Shown here piece by piece: positions 15,924 to 26,079 of a stretch of DNA of 45,237 nt. Origin of the DNA: Ralstonia sp. ASV6 (GTDB lineage Bacteria; Pseudomonadota; Gammaproteobacteria; Burkholderiales; Burkholderiaceae); the NCBI RefSeq assembly GCF_016429285.1, contig NZ_JAELUI010000037.1, positions 1-45,237 of the forward strand, in the 5' to 3' direction. The notes under the pieces were generated by a model. It was not told the DNA's origin, searched no databases, and saw only the letters and a program-made list of their open reading frames with translations. The first letter of the stretch is position 1; every line of letters starts with the position of its first letter. A program made the translations under genes and the position numbers.

Positions 15924-16363
15924 GCGGTGGGTTTCGTTTGCAACTCGGCGACGGCAAAGGCGACAGCGTAGTCGCGCTCGTCCGTCACGCTGATCTGAAT
16001 ATGGAGGCCATGCTGTGCAATCCAGTCGGCCAGTTCGCCGCTGTAGCGCACCACAGGTTGCCCGGAGGGTAAGTTGAGCGTCTGCACTGCGCGCCACGTC
16101 ATCGGCCAGCGCATGCCCAGGCCGATGGCCTTGGACACGGCTTCCTTGGCGGCAAAGCGCGTCGCCAGAAAGGCCAGCCCGCGGCGCTCGGAGCGCGCCT
16201 TACGGGCGTGGTAGACACGCAGTTCATCGGGCCCGAGCACCTTTTCGGCAAAGCGGCCGTTGGTCCGCTGCATCACGCCCTCGACACGCTCGATCTGGAT
16301 GATGTCGGTCCCGATGCCATAGATGGCACCGGACACCTTAGCGGCAGCGGCCTGCTCGTTCAT
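15920..16363 (-). CDS. acpS: Holo-[acyl-carrier-protein] synthase
   Basis: The protein has 147 residues. AcpS moves 4'-phosphopantetheine from CoA to the serine of ACP, here presumably the acpP product at 29377-29616. Both family motifs are present: [13 protein letters not shown] with the metal-binding Asp, and [15 protein letters not shown]. It overlaps pdxJ upstream and nagZ downstream by 4 bp each (ATGA), so the three are probably translationally coupled. The N-terminal dozen residues before IYGIGTD are an extension. Confidence 0.95.
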   Translation of the reverse strand: MNEQAAAAKVSGAIYGIGTDIIQIERVEGVMQRTNGRFAEKVLGPDELRVYHARKARSERRGLAFLATRFAAKEAVSKAIGLGMRWPMTWRAVQTLNLPSGQPVVRYSGELADWIAQHGLHIQISVTDERDYAVAFAVAELQTKPTA

Positions 16364-17151
16364 ACGGGCACGCCCGGATGGGCCGCAGTAGGCGTCATGG
16401 ACGACAAGCGCGCTGCCACCATGATCGCCTTCATCTCGCGCACTGCGTTCTGCCAGCCGGCAAACACAGCATGCGCCACAACGGCGTGGCCGATATTCAG
16501 CTCGTGGATGCCCGCGATGGCCGCGATCGGTTGCACGTTCGTATAGTGCAGGCCGTGGCCGGCATTCACGCGCACGCCCCAGCGGATGCCCTCTTCCACG
16601 GCCGTTTCGATGCGGACGAGTTCCGCCTTCAGCTCGGCATCGTCGGTGGCTTCGGCATAGCGCCCCGTGTGCAGCTCGATGACGGGTGCGCCAGCGGCAG
16701 CTGCGGCTTCAATCTGTGCCGCATCCGGATCGATGAACAGCGACACGCGGATGCCCGCATCGGCCAGTTGCTTGCACGCTGCCTGCACCTTGGCAAAGCC
16801 GCCCACCACATCCAGGCCACCCTCGGTGGTCACCTCCTGGCGGCGCTCCGGCACGAGACACACGTCTTGCGGGCCGATATCGCAGGCGATGTCGAGCATC
16901 TCCTGCGTGACAGCACACTCCAGGTTCATGCGCGTGCGAAGTTGCGGGCGCAGCGCACGCACATCGGCATCCTTGATATGACGACGGTCTTCGCGCAGAT
17001 GCAGCGTGATGAGATCAGCGCCGGCCTCTTCCGCCAGCAACGCCGCTGCAATCGGATCCGGATAGGTGGTGCCGCGCGCGTTGCGCAACGTGGCGACGTG
17101 GTCGATGTTGATGCCCAGGTCGATAACGCCCGGCGAAGCATGAAAGATCAT
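16360..17151 (-). CDS. pdxJ: Pyridoxine 5'-phosphate synthase
   Basis: The protein has 263 residues. PdxJ condenses 1-deoxyxylulose 5-phosphate with 3-amino-2-oxopropyl phosphate to form pyridoxine 5'-phosphate, the last ring-forming step of the DXP-dependent vitamin B6 pathway. The TIM-barrel signature starts at residue 11 ([17 protein letters not shown]), followed by [12 protein letters not shown] and [20 protein letters not shown]; the end reads [18 protein letters not shown]. All match the family closely. ATGA overlaps join it to recO upstream and acpS downstream, an order typical of betaproteobacteria. Confidence 0.97.
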   Translation of the reverse strand: MIFHASPGVIDLGINIDHVATLRNARGTTYPDPIAAALLAEEAGADLITLHLREDRRHIKDADVRALRPQLRTRMNLECAVTQEMLDIACDIGPQDVCLVPERRQEVTTEGGLDVVGGFAKVQAACKQLADAGIRVSLFIDPDAAQIEAAAAAGAPVIELHTGRYAEATDDAELKAELVRIETAVEEGIRWGVRVNAGHGLHYTNVQPIAAIAGIHELNIGHAVVAHAVFAGWQNAVREMKAIMVAARLSSMTPTAAHPGVPV

Positions 17152-17969
17152 AGTTTCTGCAAGTCGATCAGGATCTGGCGCGTCGAAAGCGGCGTGCCGT
17201 GCAAATGATAATGCAGCAGGAAACGCATCAGGCTGCGGCTCTGCTGGGCAGTTGTGGCGCGTGAGGCGTAGTCGTCGCGCTCCATGTCGATCAGTGTCTG
17301 ACCGCGCAGCACAGGCCAGGAGGAGGGATCGCTCGGCAACGCGCGGCGGATGCCGCGTTCAGGGTGATAAACGTAGTCGCCCTCGGCCTGCACCGGCTCA
17401 CCGTCAATGCAGCGGTCGAGCTGGGCAGCAAAGCCGGTTTCCCGCAGGAGCACACGTTCGAACGCGCGCAGTGTCAACGCAGCGGGCTCACCGTGCGCGA
17501 GTTTATTGAGTGTTTCGACGTAGTGCGCGAACAGCACCGGGTGGCCGTCTTCGCGGGCAACGAACTTGACCAGCAGCTCGTTCAGATAGAAGCCCGACAA
17601 TAGCCCTTCGCCACCGAGCGGGACCATACCGCCAACCCACTCGGCGCGGGTCAGCGTACGCACATCACCGCGGCCACTCCATGACACCGACAGCGGCTGG
17701 AACGTCTGCAGCACCGCACGCAGCGCCGAATGCGGTCGCTTGGCGCCCTTGGCGACCAGCGCCATGCGGCCGTAGTCCGGCGTGAAAACGTCGATGATGA
17801 GGCTGGTCTCGCGGTACGGGTAGCTGTGCAGCACGAAGGCCGGCTGCGCCGCAACGCGCGTCTCCGAGCGCCCGGCAGGAAAGCTCCTGCGCGGCGCGGC
17901 GCCGGCAACGCCTTCCTCTGCCAGCCATTCCGCAGCCTCGTCCGGAATCGGATCGGATCGTCCCGCCAT
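17148..17969 (-). CDS. recO: DNA repair protein RecO
   Basis: The protein has 273 residues. RecO works with RecF and RecR to load RecA onto SSB-coated single strands and can anneal strands. The N-terminal OB fold is visible from about residue 40 ([20 protein letters not shown] and [14 protein letters not shown]), followed by a helical C-terminal domain. The first 40 residues (acidic, then Arg-rich) extend beyond E. coli RecO, so an internal start is possible, although none has a better ribosome binding site that I can see. The stop overlaps the pdxJ start. The gene follows era by 44 bp. Confidence 0.92.
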   Translation of the reverse strand: MAGRSDPIPDEAAEWLAEEGVAGAAPRRSFPAGRSETRVAAQPAFVLHSYPYRETSLIIDVFTPDYGRMALVAKGAKRPHSALRAVLQTFQPLSVSWSGRGDVRTLTRAEWVGGMVPLGGEGLLSGFYLNELLVKFVAREDGHPVLFAHYVETLNKLAHGEPAALTLRAFERVLLRETGFAAQLDRCIDGEPVQAEGDYVYHPERGIRRALPSDPSSWPVLRGQTLIDMERDDYASRATTAQQSRSLMRFLLHYHLHGTPLSTRQILIDLQKL

Positions 17970-18013
17970 CGAGCGTGTGTGGAGTTGCCAGCTAAAGGCA
18001 AACGGTTAGGCGG

Positions 18014-18952
18014 CTACTCGTAGCCGTAGGCGCGCAGGCCGGCTTCGTTGTCGGCCCAGCCGCTCTTGACCTTGATCCAGACCTCCAGATACACCTTGCC
18101 GTCGAACAGTTTTTCCATGTCCATGCGTGCTTCGGTCGAGATCTGCTTGAGCTTGGCACCCTTGGCGCCAATGATCATCGCCTTGTGCGCGTCACGGTCC
18201 ACCAGAATGGTGACGAACACGCGGCGCAGGCGGCCTTCGGTCTCGAACTTGTCGACGACGACGGTGCTGGAGTACGGCAATTCGTCCCCGGTCCAGCGGA
18301 AGACCTTCTCGCGAACAATTTCTGCGGCCAGGAAGCGCTCGCTGCGGTCAGTCAACGCTTCCGGGTCGTACATCGGCTCGCCTTCCGGCAGGTACGGGCG
18401 CACGATGCCGAGCAGGCGGTCGATGTCATCGCGGTTCTTGGCCGACATCGGCACGATTTCGGCAAACGGAAACACCTGCGCCATGTCTTGCAGGAACGTA
18501 GCGACCATCTCGGCACGCGTGTAGCCATCCAGCCGATCGACCTTGTTGACGATCAGGATCACGGGCGTCTCGCGCGGCAGCAGTGAGAGTACCTTCTCGT
18601 CGTCCGGGCCATAGCGACCAGCTTCGACCACGAACAGCACGGCATCCACCGACGTGAGCGTGGACGTGACCGCGCGGTTAAGCGAACGGTTCAGCGCGGT
18701 GGCATGGCGCGTCTGGAAGCCCGGCGTATCGACGAAGACGAACTGCGCGTCGTCCGTGGTTTGAATGCCGGTGATGCGATGACGCGTGGTCTGCGCCTTG
18801 CGCGACGTGATGCTGACTTTCTGGCCCACCAGGGCATTCATCAGCGTGGATTTGCCAACGTTCGGGCGCCCAACGATGGCGACCATGCCGCAGCGGAACC
18901 CCTCCGGGGCACCAGATTCTGGTTGCGGAGGCTGCAATGGGGTGTCGCTCAT
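18014..18952 (-). CDS. era: GTPase Era
   Basis: The protein has 312 residues. Era is an essential GTPase that binds the 3' end of 16S rRNA and helps finish 30S subunit assembly. The G motifs are intact: G1 GRPNVGKS, G2 around [12 protein letters not shown]3 DTPG and G4 NKVD. The C-terminal KH domain is visible as [19 protein letters not shown] followed by [15 protein letters not shown]. It lies 8 bp after rnc, whose product processes rRNA, the standard rnc-era pairing. Confidence 0.97.
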   Translation of the reverse strand: MSDTPLQPPQPESGAPEGFRCGMVAIVGRPNVGKSTLMNALVGQKVSITSRKAQTTRHRITGIQTTDDAQFVFVDTPGFQTRHATALNRSLNRAVTSTLTSVDAVLFVVEAGRYGPDDEKVLSLLPRETPVILIVNKVDRLDGYTRAEMVATFLQDMAQVFPFAEIVPMSAKNRDDIDRLLGIVRPYLPEGEPMYDPEALTDRSERFLAAEIVREKVFRWTGDELPYSSTVVVDKFETEGRLRRVFVTILVDRDAHKAMIIGAKGAKLKQISTEARMDMEKLFDGKVYLEVWIKVKSGWADNEAGLRAYGYE

Positions 18953-18960
18953 TTACCTGA

Positions 18961-19731
18961 TTATTCCTTCAACCTGAGAGACAACTGCGGATCGGGCGGT
19001 GTGGCCTGCTTGCGCGTCTTGCCGGTGCGCTCGGCGCGGCTGCGCTTGACGAGCTGCGGCACCAGGCGATGCGCTTCATCCAGGGCCAGTTTGGCCGCCG
19101 ATTGTTCGGCCGCGCGCCGCGATGCCCCACTGCCGGAAACGCGAATCTCCAGCTTCGGAATCGTGCACTCGACCTCGAACTGCTGATTATGCGCCGCGCC
19201 GTGGGTGGCAACCACCGTGTACAGCGGCAGCGCAATTTTGTGACCTTGGAGGTACTCCTGCAGCAGCGTCTTGGCATCCTTGCCTAGCGTGCGCGGGTCG
19301 ACCTGCTCCAGGATCGGGATATATAGCTTGCGGATCAGCGTGCGAGCGGCATCGAAACCGCCATCGAGAAACACCGCACCGAAGATCGCCTCCAACGCAT
19401 CCGCCAGGATGGATGGCCGGCGGAAGCCACCGCTCTTCAACTCGCCCTCGCCCAAGCGCAATGCGTCAGGCAACTGCAACATCTGAGCAATCTCGTACAG
19501 CGCCTGCTGCTTGACCAGGTTGGCCCGCACGCGCGAGAGATCGCCCTCATCCAGCTTGCCGAACATGCCGTAGAGCATGTCTGCGACAGCGCAATTCAGG
19601 ATCGAATCCCCCAGAAACTCCAGGCGCTCGTTATGCATCGCGCTGTGGCTGCGATGGGTGAGCGCCTGCTGCAGCAACTCCGGTTTGCTGAAGCGATAGC
19701 CAAGGCGTTGCTGCAATGCATCCAAACTCAT
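18961..19731 (-). CDS. rnc: Ribonuclease III
   Basis: The protein has 256 residues. RNase III cuts double-stranded RNA, including rRNA precursors. The catalytic signature [17 protein letters not shown] is present at about residue 36, and a second acidic site lies in [16 protein letters not shown] double-stranded RNA-binding domain begins near 155 ([20 protein letters not shown]) and ends with [15 protein letters not shown]. After it comes a 30-residue basic tail ([14 protein letters not shown]) that is absent in E. coli. Only one base separates it from the upstream DUF4845 gene. Confidence 0.97.
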   Translation of the reverse strand: MSLDALQQRLGYRFSKPELLQQALTHRSHSAMHNERLEFLGDSILNCAVADMLYGMFGKLDEGDLSRVRANLVKQQALYEIAQMLQLPDALRLGEGELKSGGFRRPSILADALEAIFGAVFLDGGFDAARTLIRKLYIPILEQVDPRTLGKDAKTLLQEYLQGHKIALPLYTVVATHGAAHNQQFEVECTIPKLEIRVSGSGASRRAAEQSAAKLALDEAHRLVPQLVKRSRAERTGKTRKQATPPDPQLSLRLKE

Positions 19732-19732
19732 G

Positions 19733-20101
19733 TCAACGCTGGGTTCCCGAATAGGTAATCACCAAGCCGATCGGGCCGTACAGCGGAATCTCGCGCTTGT
19801 ACGAGAAGCGCACTGCCTGAATGGAGCCACCTGCATCCAGCACGTCCAGATCCTCGCCCTTGATCGACTTGATGTCATCAATGGCGGCCTGCTTGTCGAA
19901 TGCATTGGACACCTCTTCACGCGTGCTAGCACGCTCGCGTGCCTGCTTCACTGCGCGGGTAATCGCTTGATACTCCATCAGGCTTGGAACGGACCGGATT
20001 GCTGGCAGCACGAACGTGATCAACACAATAATGCCGATCAGGATGCCGAACATCGAAATCCCGCGCGACTGGCGTTTCAGACCGGCCTGACGAATCCGCA
20101 T
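19733..20101 (-). CDS. DUF4845 family single-pass membrane protein
   Basis: The protein has 122 residues from [20 protein letters not shown], with GGGGGA as ribosome binding site before this ATG. It has a short basic start and one long hydrophobic segment at about 16-37 ([20 protein letters not shown]), like a type IV pilin N-terminus without the usual cleavage Gly-Phe-Glu motif. A periplasmic domain of about 85 residues follows. It corresponds to the DUF4845 family, which regularly sits between lepB and rnc in betaproteobacteria. The function is unknown. The genetic neighbourhood suggests a link with protein export or membrane-associated RNA processing, but that is inference from position only. 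Confidence 0.8.
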   Translation of the reverse strand: MRIRQAGLKRQSRGISMFGILIGIIVLITFVLPAIRSVPSLMEYQAITRAVKQARERASTREEVSNAFDKQAAIDDIKSIKGEDLDVLDAGGSIQAVRFSYKREIPLYGPIGLVITYSGTQR

Positions 20102-20163
20102 TGCATTTCCCCCGTTGTGCAATTGCCGAGTTTCAATAAGAGAATTTTGAGTCACTTACCGGA

Positions 20164-21057
20164 TCAATGGAAGCTGCCGATCCGCTTCAGGTCACCCAGG
20201 TTCATCCAGATGAAGAACGCCTTCCCGACGATGTTCTTGTCCGGCACGAAGCCCCAGTAACGGGAGTCCGCGCTGTTGTCGCGATTATCACCCATCATGA
20301 AATAGTGACCTGCAGGTACCTTGCAGGTAAAACCGGTCTGATTGTAAGTGCAGTTTTCGCGGAACGGAAAATCGTCCGGACCCGACACGTAGGCCGGACG
20401 ATCGGCGTCGTTGAGGATGTTGTGCGAGACGGTACCGAGCGTCTCCTGGTACTGCTTGGAGTACGTTAGGCGCTCGCCGTCGAGGTAGTCGGACTGCGGC
20501 GCATAGGTGGCAGGCTGGCCGTTCACCGTCAGGCGCTTGTTGTCGTACTTGACCACGTCACCCGGCACGCCGATCACGCGCTTGATGTAATCCATCGACT
20601 CGTCTTTCGGGTAACGGAAGACCATCACGTCGCCGCGCTGCGGCTGGTTCAGATCGACAATCTTCTTGTTCACGATCGGCAGACGAATGCCATACGTGTA
20701 CTTGTTGACGAGGATGAAATCGCCGATCTGCAGGGTCGGGATCATCGAGCCCGACGGAATCTTGAACGGCTCGATCACGAACGAGCGCAGCAGGAACACT
20801 GCCGCGATTACCGGGAAGAAGCTTGCGGTGTACTCAAGCCACCAGGGCTGGCGCAGCTTGTCTTCGGCCAGTTGCAGACGCGCTGCGCCGATGTCGCCAC
20901 CACCGCCGTACTGCGCCTGCACTTGTGCGCGCGCATCGAATTCAGCCAGCGCTGTCGCCGCAGCCGCTTGGCGCTGGCGTTGGAACACAAGCTTGTCAGC
21001 CACCCAGGCAATCCCGGTGATGACAACGAGAACAAACAAAATCAGGGCGAAGTTCAT
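20164..21057 (-). CDS. lepB: Signal peptidase I
   Basis: The protein has 297 residues. LepB cleaves signal peptides from exported proteins at the outer face of the inner membrane with a Ser-Lys dyad. Membrane helices are visible at the N-terminus (FALILFVLVVITGIAWVADK) and near residue 85. The catalytic Ser is in IPSGSMIPTLQIGDFILVNK and the catalytic Lys in YIKRVIGVPGDVV. The conserved box MMGDNRDNSADSRYWGFVP closes the fold. It lies 21 bp after lepA, the widely conserved lepA-lepB order. Confidence 0.97.
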   Translation of the reverse strand: MNFALILFVLVVITGIAWVADKLVFQRQRQAAAATALAEFDARAQVQAQYGGGGDIGAARLQLAEDKLRQPWWLEYTASFFPVIAAVFLLRSFVIEPFKIPSGSMIPTLQIGDFILVNKYTYGIRLPIVNKKIVDLNQPQRGDVMVFRYPKDESMDYIKRVIGVPGDVVKYDNKRLTVNGQPATYAPQSDYLDGERLTYSKQYQETLGTVSHNILNDADRPAYVSGPDDFPFRENCTYNQTGFTCKVPAGHYFMMGDNRDNSADSRYWGFVPDKNIVGKAFFIWMNLGDLKRIGSFH

Positions 21058-21078
21058 GTGTGAGAGATTCGTCCGGGG

Positions 21079-22878
21079 TTATTTTTCTTCGACGCGCAGG
21101 ATGGCGAGGAACGCCTCTTGCGGAATTTCAACCGTGCCCACCTGCTTCATGCGCTTCTTGCCCTCCTTCTGCTTCTCGAGGAGCTTCTTCTTGCGCGAGA
21201 TGTCGCCGCCGTAGCACTTGGCTAGCACGTTCTTGCGCAGCGCCTTTACGTTTTCACGTGCGATCACGTTGGCGCCGATGGCAGCCTGGATGGCCACGTC
21301 GTACATCTGGCGCGGAATGATTTCGCGCATCTTGGCGGCCACTTCGCGGCCACGGTAAGCGCTGTTAGAGCGGTGGACGATGATGGACAGCGCATCGACC
21401 TTGTCACCGTTGATCAGGATATCGACCTTGACCACGTCAGACACGCGATATTCCTTGAACTCGTAGTCCATCGACGCATAGCCGCGCGAGACCGACTTCA
21501 GGCGATCAAAGAAGTCCAGCACGATTTCGCCCATCGGGATCTCGTACGTCAGTTGAACCTGGCGCCCGTGGTAGCTCATGTTGATCTGCGAGCCGCGCTT
21601 CTGCTCGCACAGCGTGATCACGGCGCCCACATATTCCTGCGGCATGTACAGGTTGACCGTAACGATCGGCTCCAGGATCGCCTCGATCTTGCTCGGGTCC
21701 GCCGGCATCTTGGCCGGGTTTTCCACCTGCACCATGGTGCCGTCGCGCTGCTGCACCTGATAGACCACCGTCGGCGCGGTGGTGATCAGGTCCATGTCGA
21801 ACTCGCGCTCCAAACGCTCCTGCACGATCTCCATGTGCAGCAGGCCAAGGAAGCCACAGCGGAAGCCAAAGCCCAGCGCCTGCGAGACTTCCGGCTCGTA
21901 CTGCAGCGAAGCGTCATTGAGCTTGAGCTTCTCCAGCGATTCACGCAGCGCTTCGTACTGGTTGGCCTCCACCGGATACAGGCCGGCAAACACCTGCGGC
22001 TTGACTTCCTTGAAGCCTGGCAGCGGCGCCTCGGCCTTGCGCGGGGCCACGTGGGTGATGGTGTCGCCCACCTTGGCAGCCTTCAGCTCCTTGATACCCG
22101 CGATGACAAAGCCAACCTGACCTGCCGACAGCGATTCACGCGGAACCGACTTCGGCGAAAACACGCCCACCTGCTCCACCAGATGCTGCGCACCCGTGGC
22201 CATCAGCAGAACCTTGTCCTTGGCGCGCAACGTGCCGTTCACCACGCGCACCAGCATCACCACGCCGACGTAGTTGTCGAACCACGAGTCGATGATCAGC
22301 GCCTGCAGCGGCGCATCCGGATCGCCCTTGGGCGCAGGCACCCTGGCGATCAACGCCTCAAGCACGTCCGCCACACCCACACCGGTCTTGGCCGAGCAGC
22401 GCGTCGCATCCGTCGCGTCGATGCCAATCACATCTTCGATTTCCTGGATCGCGTTGTCCGGGTCGGCTGCGGGCAGGTCGATCTTGTTGAGCACCGGCAC
22501 CACTTCCACGCCCAGCTCAATGGCGGTGTAGCAATTGGCGACTGTCTGCGCCTCCACGCCCTGCGACGCGTCCACCACCAGCAGCGCACCCTCGCAGGCG
22601 GACAACGAGCGGCTGACTTCGTAGCTGAAGTCGACGTGCCCCGGGGTGTCGATCAGATTGAGGTTGTAGATCTTGCCGTCCTGCGCCTTGTAGGACAGCG
22701 CGGCGGTCTGGGCCTTGATGGTGATGCCGCGCTCCTTCTCGATGTCCATCGAGTCCAGCACTTGGGCTTCCATCTCGCGGTCGGAGAGGCCGCCGCACAA
22801 CTGGATGATGCGATCGGCCAGCGTCGATTTGCCGTGGTCGATGTGGGCGATGATCGAAAAATTGCGGATATTGTCCAT
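21079..22878 (-). CDS. lepA: Elongation factor 4 (LepA), ribosome-associated GTPase
   Basis: The protein has 599 residues, the usual family length. LepA is an EF-G-like GTPase that binds the ribosome and affects initiation, 30S assembly and recovery from stalled states. The G domain is intact: [24 protein letters not shown] and [12 protein letters not shown]. The LepA-specific C-terminal domain is present ([20 protein letters not shown] and the basic stretch [20 protein letters not shown]). A leader of about 155 nt with a TAAAAT box precedes it. Confidence 0.97.
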   Translation of the reverse strand: MDNIRNFSIIAHIDHGKSTLADRIIQLCGGLSDREMEAQVLDSMDIEKERGITIKAQTAALSYKAQDGKIYNLNLIDTPGHVDFSYEVSRSLSACEGALLVVDASQGVEAQTVANCYTAIELGVEVVPVLNKIDLPAADPDNAIQEIEDVIGIDATDATRCSAKTGVGVADVLEALIARVPAPKGDPDAPLQALIIDSWFDNYVGVVMLVRVVNGTLRAKDKVLLMATGAQHLVEQVGVFSPKSVPRESLSAGQVGFVIAGIKELKAAKVGDTITHVAPRKAEAPLPGFKEVKPQVFAGLYPVEANQYEALRESLEKLKLNDASLQYEPEVSQALGFGFRCGFLGLLHMEIVQERLEREFDMDLITTAPTVVYQVQQRDGTMVQVENPAKMPADPSKIEAILEPIVTVNLYMPQEYVGAVITLCEQKRGSQINMSYHGRQVQLTYEIPMGEIVLDFFDRLKSVSRGYASMDYEFKEYRVSDVVKVDILINGDKVDALSIIVHRSNSAYRGREVAAKMREIIPRQMYDVAIQAAIGANVIARENVKALRKNVLAKCYGGDISRKKKLLEKQKEGKKRMKQVGTVEIPQEAFLAILRVEEK

Positions 22879-23040
22879 CGAATGCGTCGAAAAGCGCCCA
22901 TCCCAGGGGCGCGTTGCCGGGCCACGTGTGGCGAGTCCGGCATAGCCGGCGCGCTCAGGACGGCACCGGCAGGAGAATTGGATTTGAAGCCAAGGTTGCG
23001 ACGCAAAATCATGCGATGCAAAAATCGGCGCTAACAGTCG

Positions 23041-23046
23041 ATTTTA
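23041..23046 (-). promoter_or_regulatory. Possible -10 box upstream of lepA
   Basis: TAAAAT on the minus strand (23046-23041), within CCGGTAAAATCGAC, is the only good -10 in the 216-bp gap between the glutaredoxin gene and lepA. No convincing -35 accompanies it. Confidence 0.3.
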
Positions 23047-23094
23047 CCGGATTTCAGGGGGCCTCCCGCGCCTCTTTTTGCGGCGCTGCCGAGA

Positions 23095-23370
23095 TCAGGC
23101 CCGCGTCGTCTGTGCGGCCAGCCAGCCCTGAACGGCAGGCACATCCACAAAGTAGTGGCACAACTCCTGCGCTCCCCCCAACTGCGAGTCAGGCGCGCCG
23201 GTCATGAGCACCGGCACCAGTTCGCCAAAACGCGCTTCCAGCGCCGGATCGCTGTCGACGTCCACCTCGTGCAAAAGAAAAGAAAAATCACGCCGGAGCG
23301 GTTCCAGCGCGACCTTCATGTCGTCGCACAGATGGCAGTACGTGCGGCCGTAGAGCGTCAGCTCAATCAC
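23095..23370 (-). CDS. Glutaredoxin-family protein (DUF836-like)
   Basis: The protein has 91 residues with a thioredoxin-like fold start, MIELTLYGRTYCHLCDDMKV. The active-site motif is CHLC, where classical glutaredoxins have CPYC. The rest (VDVDSDPALEARFGELVPVL) fits the DUF836/glutaredoxin-2-like group. It probably handles thiol-disulfide exchange in the cytoplasm; no signal peptide is present. Its start overlaps the stop of the periplasmic protease gene mucD by 4 bp, so it belongs to the rpoE stress operon. Its partner protein is unknown. Confidence 0.85.
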   Translation of the reverse strand: MIELTLYGRTYCHLCDDMKVALEPLRRDFSFLLHEVDVDSDPALEARFGELVPVLMTGAPDSQLGGAQELCHYFVDVPAVQGWLAAQTTRA

Positions 23371-24881
23371 TGACCGCTGCCCGAACGCGCCGCACTCGGG
23401 CGCATCGTCACCACCTGCGTGGCATCGCCTCGACGCACAAACACGGCCACCATGCGGTTCTTGTCGAGCTTGCCGACCACGTCGTTGAACTGCTTGGCGC
23501 TGGTGATGTCGGTATCGCCCACGCGCAGAATCAGGTCACCAGCGCGGATGCCCACGCGTGCCGCCGGACCTTCCGCCACTTGCACCTCGACCCCCACCTT
23601 GGTCTTGAACTCGCGCTGCGCGCCCTCAGACAGATCGGCCACCACCAATCCCAGCGCATTCGGCTTGCCTGGACCCTGCTGGCTGTTGTCGGGCTGGGAA
23701 CCCTTGCCGCGCTGCGCGACCTTGGTATCAGCCTGCAGCTCAGCCACAGTCACAGACAAATCGCGCGTTGTGCCCTTGCGCCAGACCTGCACGGTCGCAC
23801 GCGTGCCCGGTTTGGTCTCGCCAACCTGGCGCTGCAGGTCGCCCGCGCGCTCGACATCGCGGCCATTGAATTTCAGAACGATGTCGCCCGCTTCGATGCC
23901 CGCCTTGTCGGCCGGACCACCCGCCTCGACGTTGCCCACGTAGGCACCGCGCGCCCGTCCCAGGCCCAGCGATTCCGCCGCGTCCTTCGGTACGTTATCG
24001 ATGGCCACGCCGATGCGACCCCGCGTCACGCGCCCCGACGCCTTGAGCTGTTCAGCCACACGCATCGCCTCGTCGATCGGGATCGAGAACGAGATGCCCA
24101 TATAGCCGCCGCTCTGGCTATAAATCTGGTTGTTGATGCCGATCACCTCACCACGCAGGTTGATCAGCGGGCCGCCTGAGTTGCCCGGATTGACGGCCAC
24201 ATCCGACTGGATAAACGGCAGATAATCGCCCGTATCGCGCCCCTTGGCCGACACGATGCCAGCCGTGACCGTGTTGTCCAGCCCAAACGGCGAGCCAATC
24301 GCCAGCACCCACTCACCCACGCGCACCTTGTCGGAATCCCCTTGTTTCAGGCTCGGCAGGCCACTGGCCTCCACCTTGACGAGAGCGACATCGGTACGCT
24401 TGTCCAAGCCGATCAGCTTGGCCTTGAACTCACGCTTGTCGAGCAGCGTCACGTAGATGGTCTCGGCGCCATCCACCACGTGGGCGTTGGTCAAGATGTA
24501 GCCATCGCCGGAAATGATGAAGCCGGAACCGACACCACGGCTCTGCTCTTCTTCTTGCGGCTGCGGTGTGCTGCGGCGCTTCTGACCTTGCCCCTGACCG
24601 GGCATGCCAGGCATTGGCACGCCGAAGAAACGGCGAAAGAACTCGGCCATGTCGTCGTCGCTCGGGCCGCCCTGCATGCGGACCTTCTCGGTCGTACGGA
24701 TGTTGACGACAGCGGGGCTGACCTTCTCGACCAGGTCGGCAAAATCGGGCAAGCCGTACGTGCCGGTGGCCACGCTGCCGGTCGCATTCTGCGCATGGGC
24801 GGGCAAGAGCGCGCCTCCAGCCGCCATGAGGGCAGCAACGCACAACAGACGCAAGGCATGAACGGTTCGAGCGGTACGCAT
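23367..24881 (-). CDS. mucD: Do-family periplasmic serine protease (DegP/MucD type)
   Basis: The protein has 504 residues from MRTARTVHALRLLC, with GGGGAGC before the ATG. The longer frame to 25058 overlaps rseB and has no signal peptide at its start. A signal peptide ends near AHAQNA. The trypsin-like domain contains the catalytic triad as His in LTNAHVVDGA, Asp in DKRTDVALVKV and Ser in NPGNSGGPL, followed by two PDZ domains (GAYVGNVEAGGPADKAGIEA and RVGIRAGDLILRVGD). It degrades or refolds damaged envelope proteins. Its position directly behind rpoE-rseA-rseB matches the mucABCD arrangement of Pseudomonas. Confidence 0.95.
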   Translation of the reverse strand: MRTARTVHALRLLCVAALMAAGGALLPAHAQNATGSVATGTYGLPDFADLVEKVSPAVVNIRTTEKVRMQGGPSDDDMAEFFRRFFGVPMPGMPGQGQGQKRRSTPQPQEEEQSRGVGSGFIISGDGYILTNAHVVDGAETIYVTLLDKREFKAKLIGLDKRTDVALVKVEASGLPSLKQGDSDKVRVGEWVLAIGSPFGLDNTVTAGIVSAKGRDTGDYLPFIQSDVAVNPGNSGGPLINLRGEVIGINNQIYSQSGGYMGISFSIPIDEAMRVAEQLKASGRVTRGRIGVAIDNVPKDAAESLGLGRARGAYVGNVEAGGPADKAGIEAGDIVLKFNGRDVERAGDLQRQVGETKPGTRATVQVWRKGTTRDLSVTVAELQADTKVAQRGKGSQPDNSQQGPGKPNALGLVVADLSEGAQREFKTKVGVEVQVAEGPAARVGIRAGDLILRVGDTDITSAKQFNDVVGKLDKNRMVAVFVRRGDATQVVTMRPSAARSGSGQ

Positions 24882-24957
24882 GAAAGCTCCCCGGAACAAA
24901 GACAGATAGAGAAATGCGCTGCGTGATCTAGTCACGCAGCTTGAGGCAGGCGCCGGC

Positions 24958-26079
24958 TTATTGTGGTGCGTTGGCCGGCTTGTTGGTTGCCGAGTTGGTC
25001 GCGTTGGCGGAAACCGGCTTGTAGTCGACCGCTGCACCGAATTGCTTGATGGTAGCAAACGGCACTTCGCCCACCACCGTCAGCCAGAAATCGGCAATGC
25101 GGCGCACCATCACGTGTGTCGCACCCTGCGAAATGAAGCCCTCGCGGCGCGTGCGCTTCTCGGAAACCGGCTCGATGAAGAGCGACAATCCGGCGAGCCC
25201 GTCGCTGAACACGACCTGCTGCACTTCGAAGCTCGAACTGCCTTTGCCCGCCGGCGCAATATCGCCCAGCGGACGACGCACTTCGCGAATCTTCTGGAAA
25301 CCCTTGATGGGCGTACCGATGGTCCAACCCTGATCAGCCAGGTTGGTCGGCTGTGTCACGATCTCGTATTGGTTCCAGCCACTCAGATTCTTGAGCGCCG
25401 CAATGATCTTCTGCTTTTCCGACGGCACACCCACCTCGACCTGCGAGAAGGCAACCTGTTCCAGCACTTTGCCGTCGTCGCCGATGGTCTGTGCACGCAT
25501 CAGCAAACCGCTGTTGCGGTCAGCCCAGATGCGATAGGCATAACGGAAGCCATCTTTCGGGTCGAGCTGGAAGACTTCGCAATCCATGCCGGCCACGCGC
25601 TCAGACGGCAGGTGACGCATGTCGTACTGGTCAAGCACGTCGCCATTGGTCGTGGCGAGCAGCGCCGGGAAGCTGTCTTTGTGCTCCTGTTTCTCGGTCA
25701 CGACCAGCTTGACGTCGTAGATCAGGTTCCGGACGACGTCGTTCTGACGCAGCATCTCGCGCTGCTTGCCGTCCAGCGCTTCAACGCGCTCGTACTCGTT
25801 ATTGAAGAGATCGGCGTAGTGCTGAATGCGCGTGGAATGCATGCCGGTACCACGCTGGTACGTCAGCGTGCCGACATAGTTCTGCTTGAGTGCCGCGCGA
25901 TGAATCTTGGCCAGCCACGAGGCGGCCTCCTTGCGCGGCATGGGTTCGACTTGCGGCTGCGCAGCGGCAGCCAGCGTCGATGCACAGAGAAGAAGGAAAA
26001 CGGACCGACGAACGGCCTGCAGCTTGCGGGCGCCTGCCCCGGCAACGGGGTGCCACACCTTCGACATGGATGCCCGCAT
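24958..26079 (-). CDS. rseB: Sigma-E regulatory protein RseB/MucB
   Basis: The protein has 373 residues. RseB is periplasmic, binds the anti-sigma factor RseA and protects it from DegS until mislocalised lipoprotein or LPS intermediates displace it. A signal peptide is visible after a basic leader (SVFLLLCASTLAAAAQP). The N-terminal domain contains LKQNYVGTLTYQRGTGMHST, and the C-terminal domain ends in VVGEVPFATIKQF. The start codon overlaps the rseA stop as TAATG. A second ATG four codons in is equally possible. The last 20 residues are Asn/Ala-rich and look unstructured. Confidence 0.93.
   Translation of the reverse strand: MRASMSKVWHPVAGAGARKLQAVRRSVFLLLCASTLAAAAQPQVEPMPRKEAASWLAKIHRAALKQNYVGTLTYQRGTGMHSTRIQHYADLFNNEYERVEALDGKQREMLRQNDVVRNLIYDVKLVVTEKQEHKDSFPALLATTNGDVLDQYDMRHLPSERVAGMDCEVFQLDPKDGFRYAYRIWADRNSGLLMRAQTIGDDGKVLEQVAFSQVEVGVPSEKQKIIAALKNLSGWNQYEIVTQPTNLADQGWTIGTPIKGFQKIREVRRPLGDIAPAGKGSSSFEVQQVVFSDGLAGLSLFIEPVSEKRTRREGFISQGATHVMVRRIADFWLTVVGEVPFATIKQFGAAVDYKPVSANATNSATNKPANAPQ

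Noticed and set aside
21373-23034. Open frame of 553 codons on the plus strand opposite lepA
   Set aside because: It is a His/Arg/Asp-rich translation typical of the complement of a high-GC gene, while lepA is certain.
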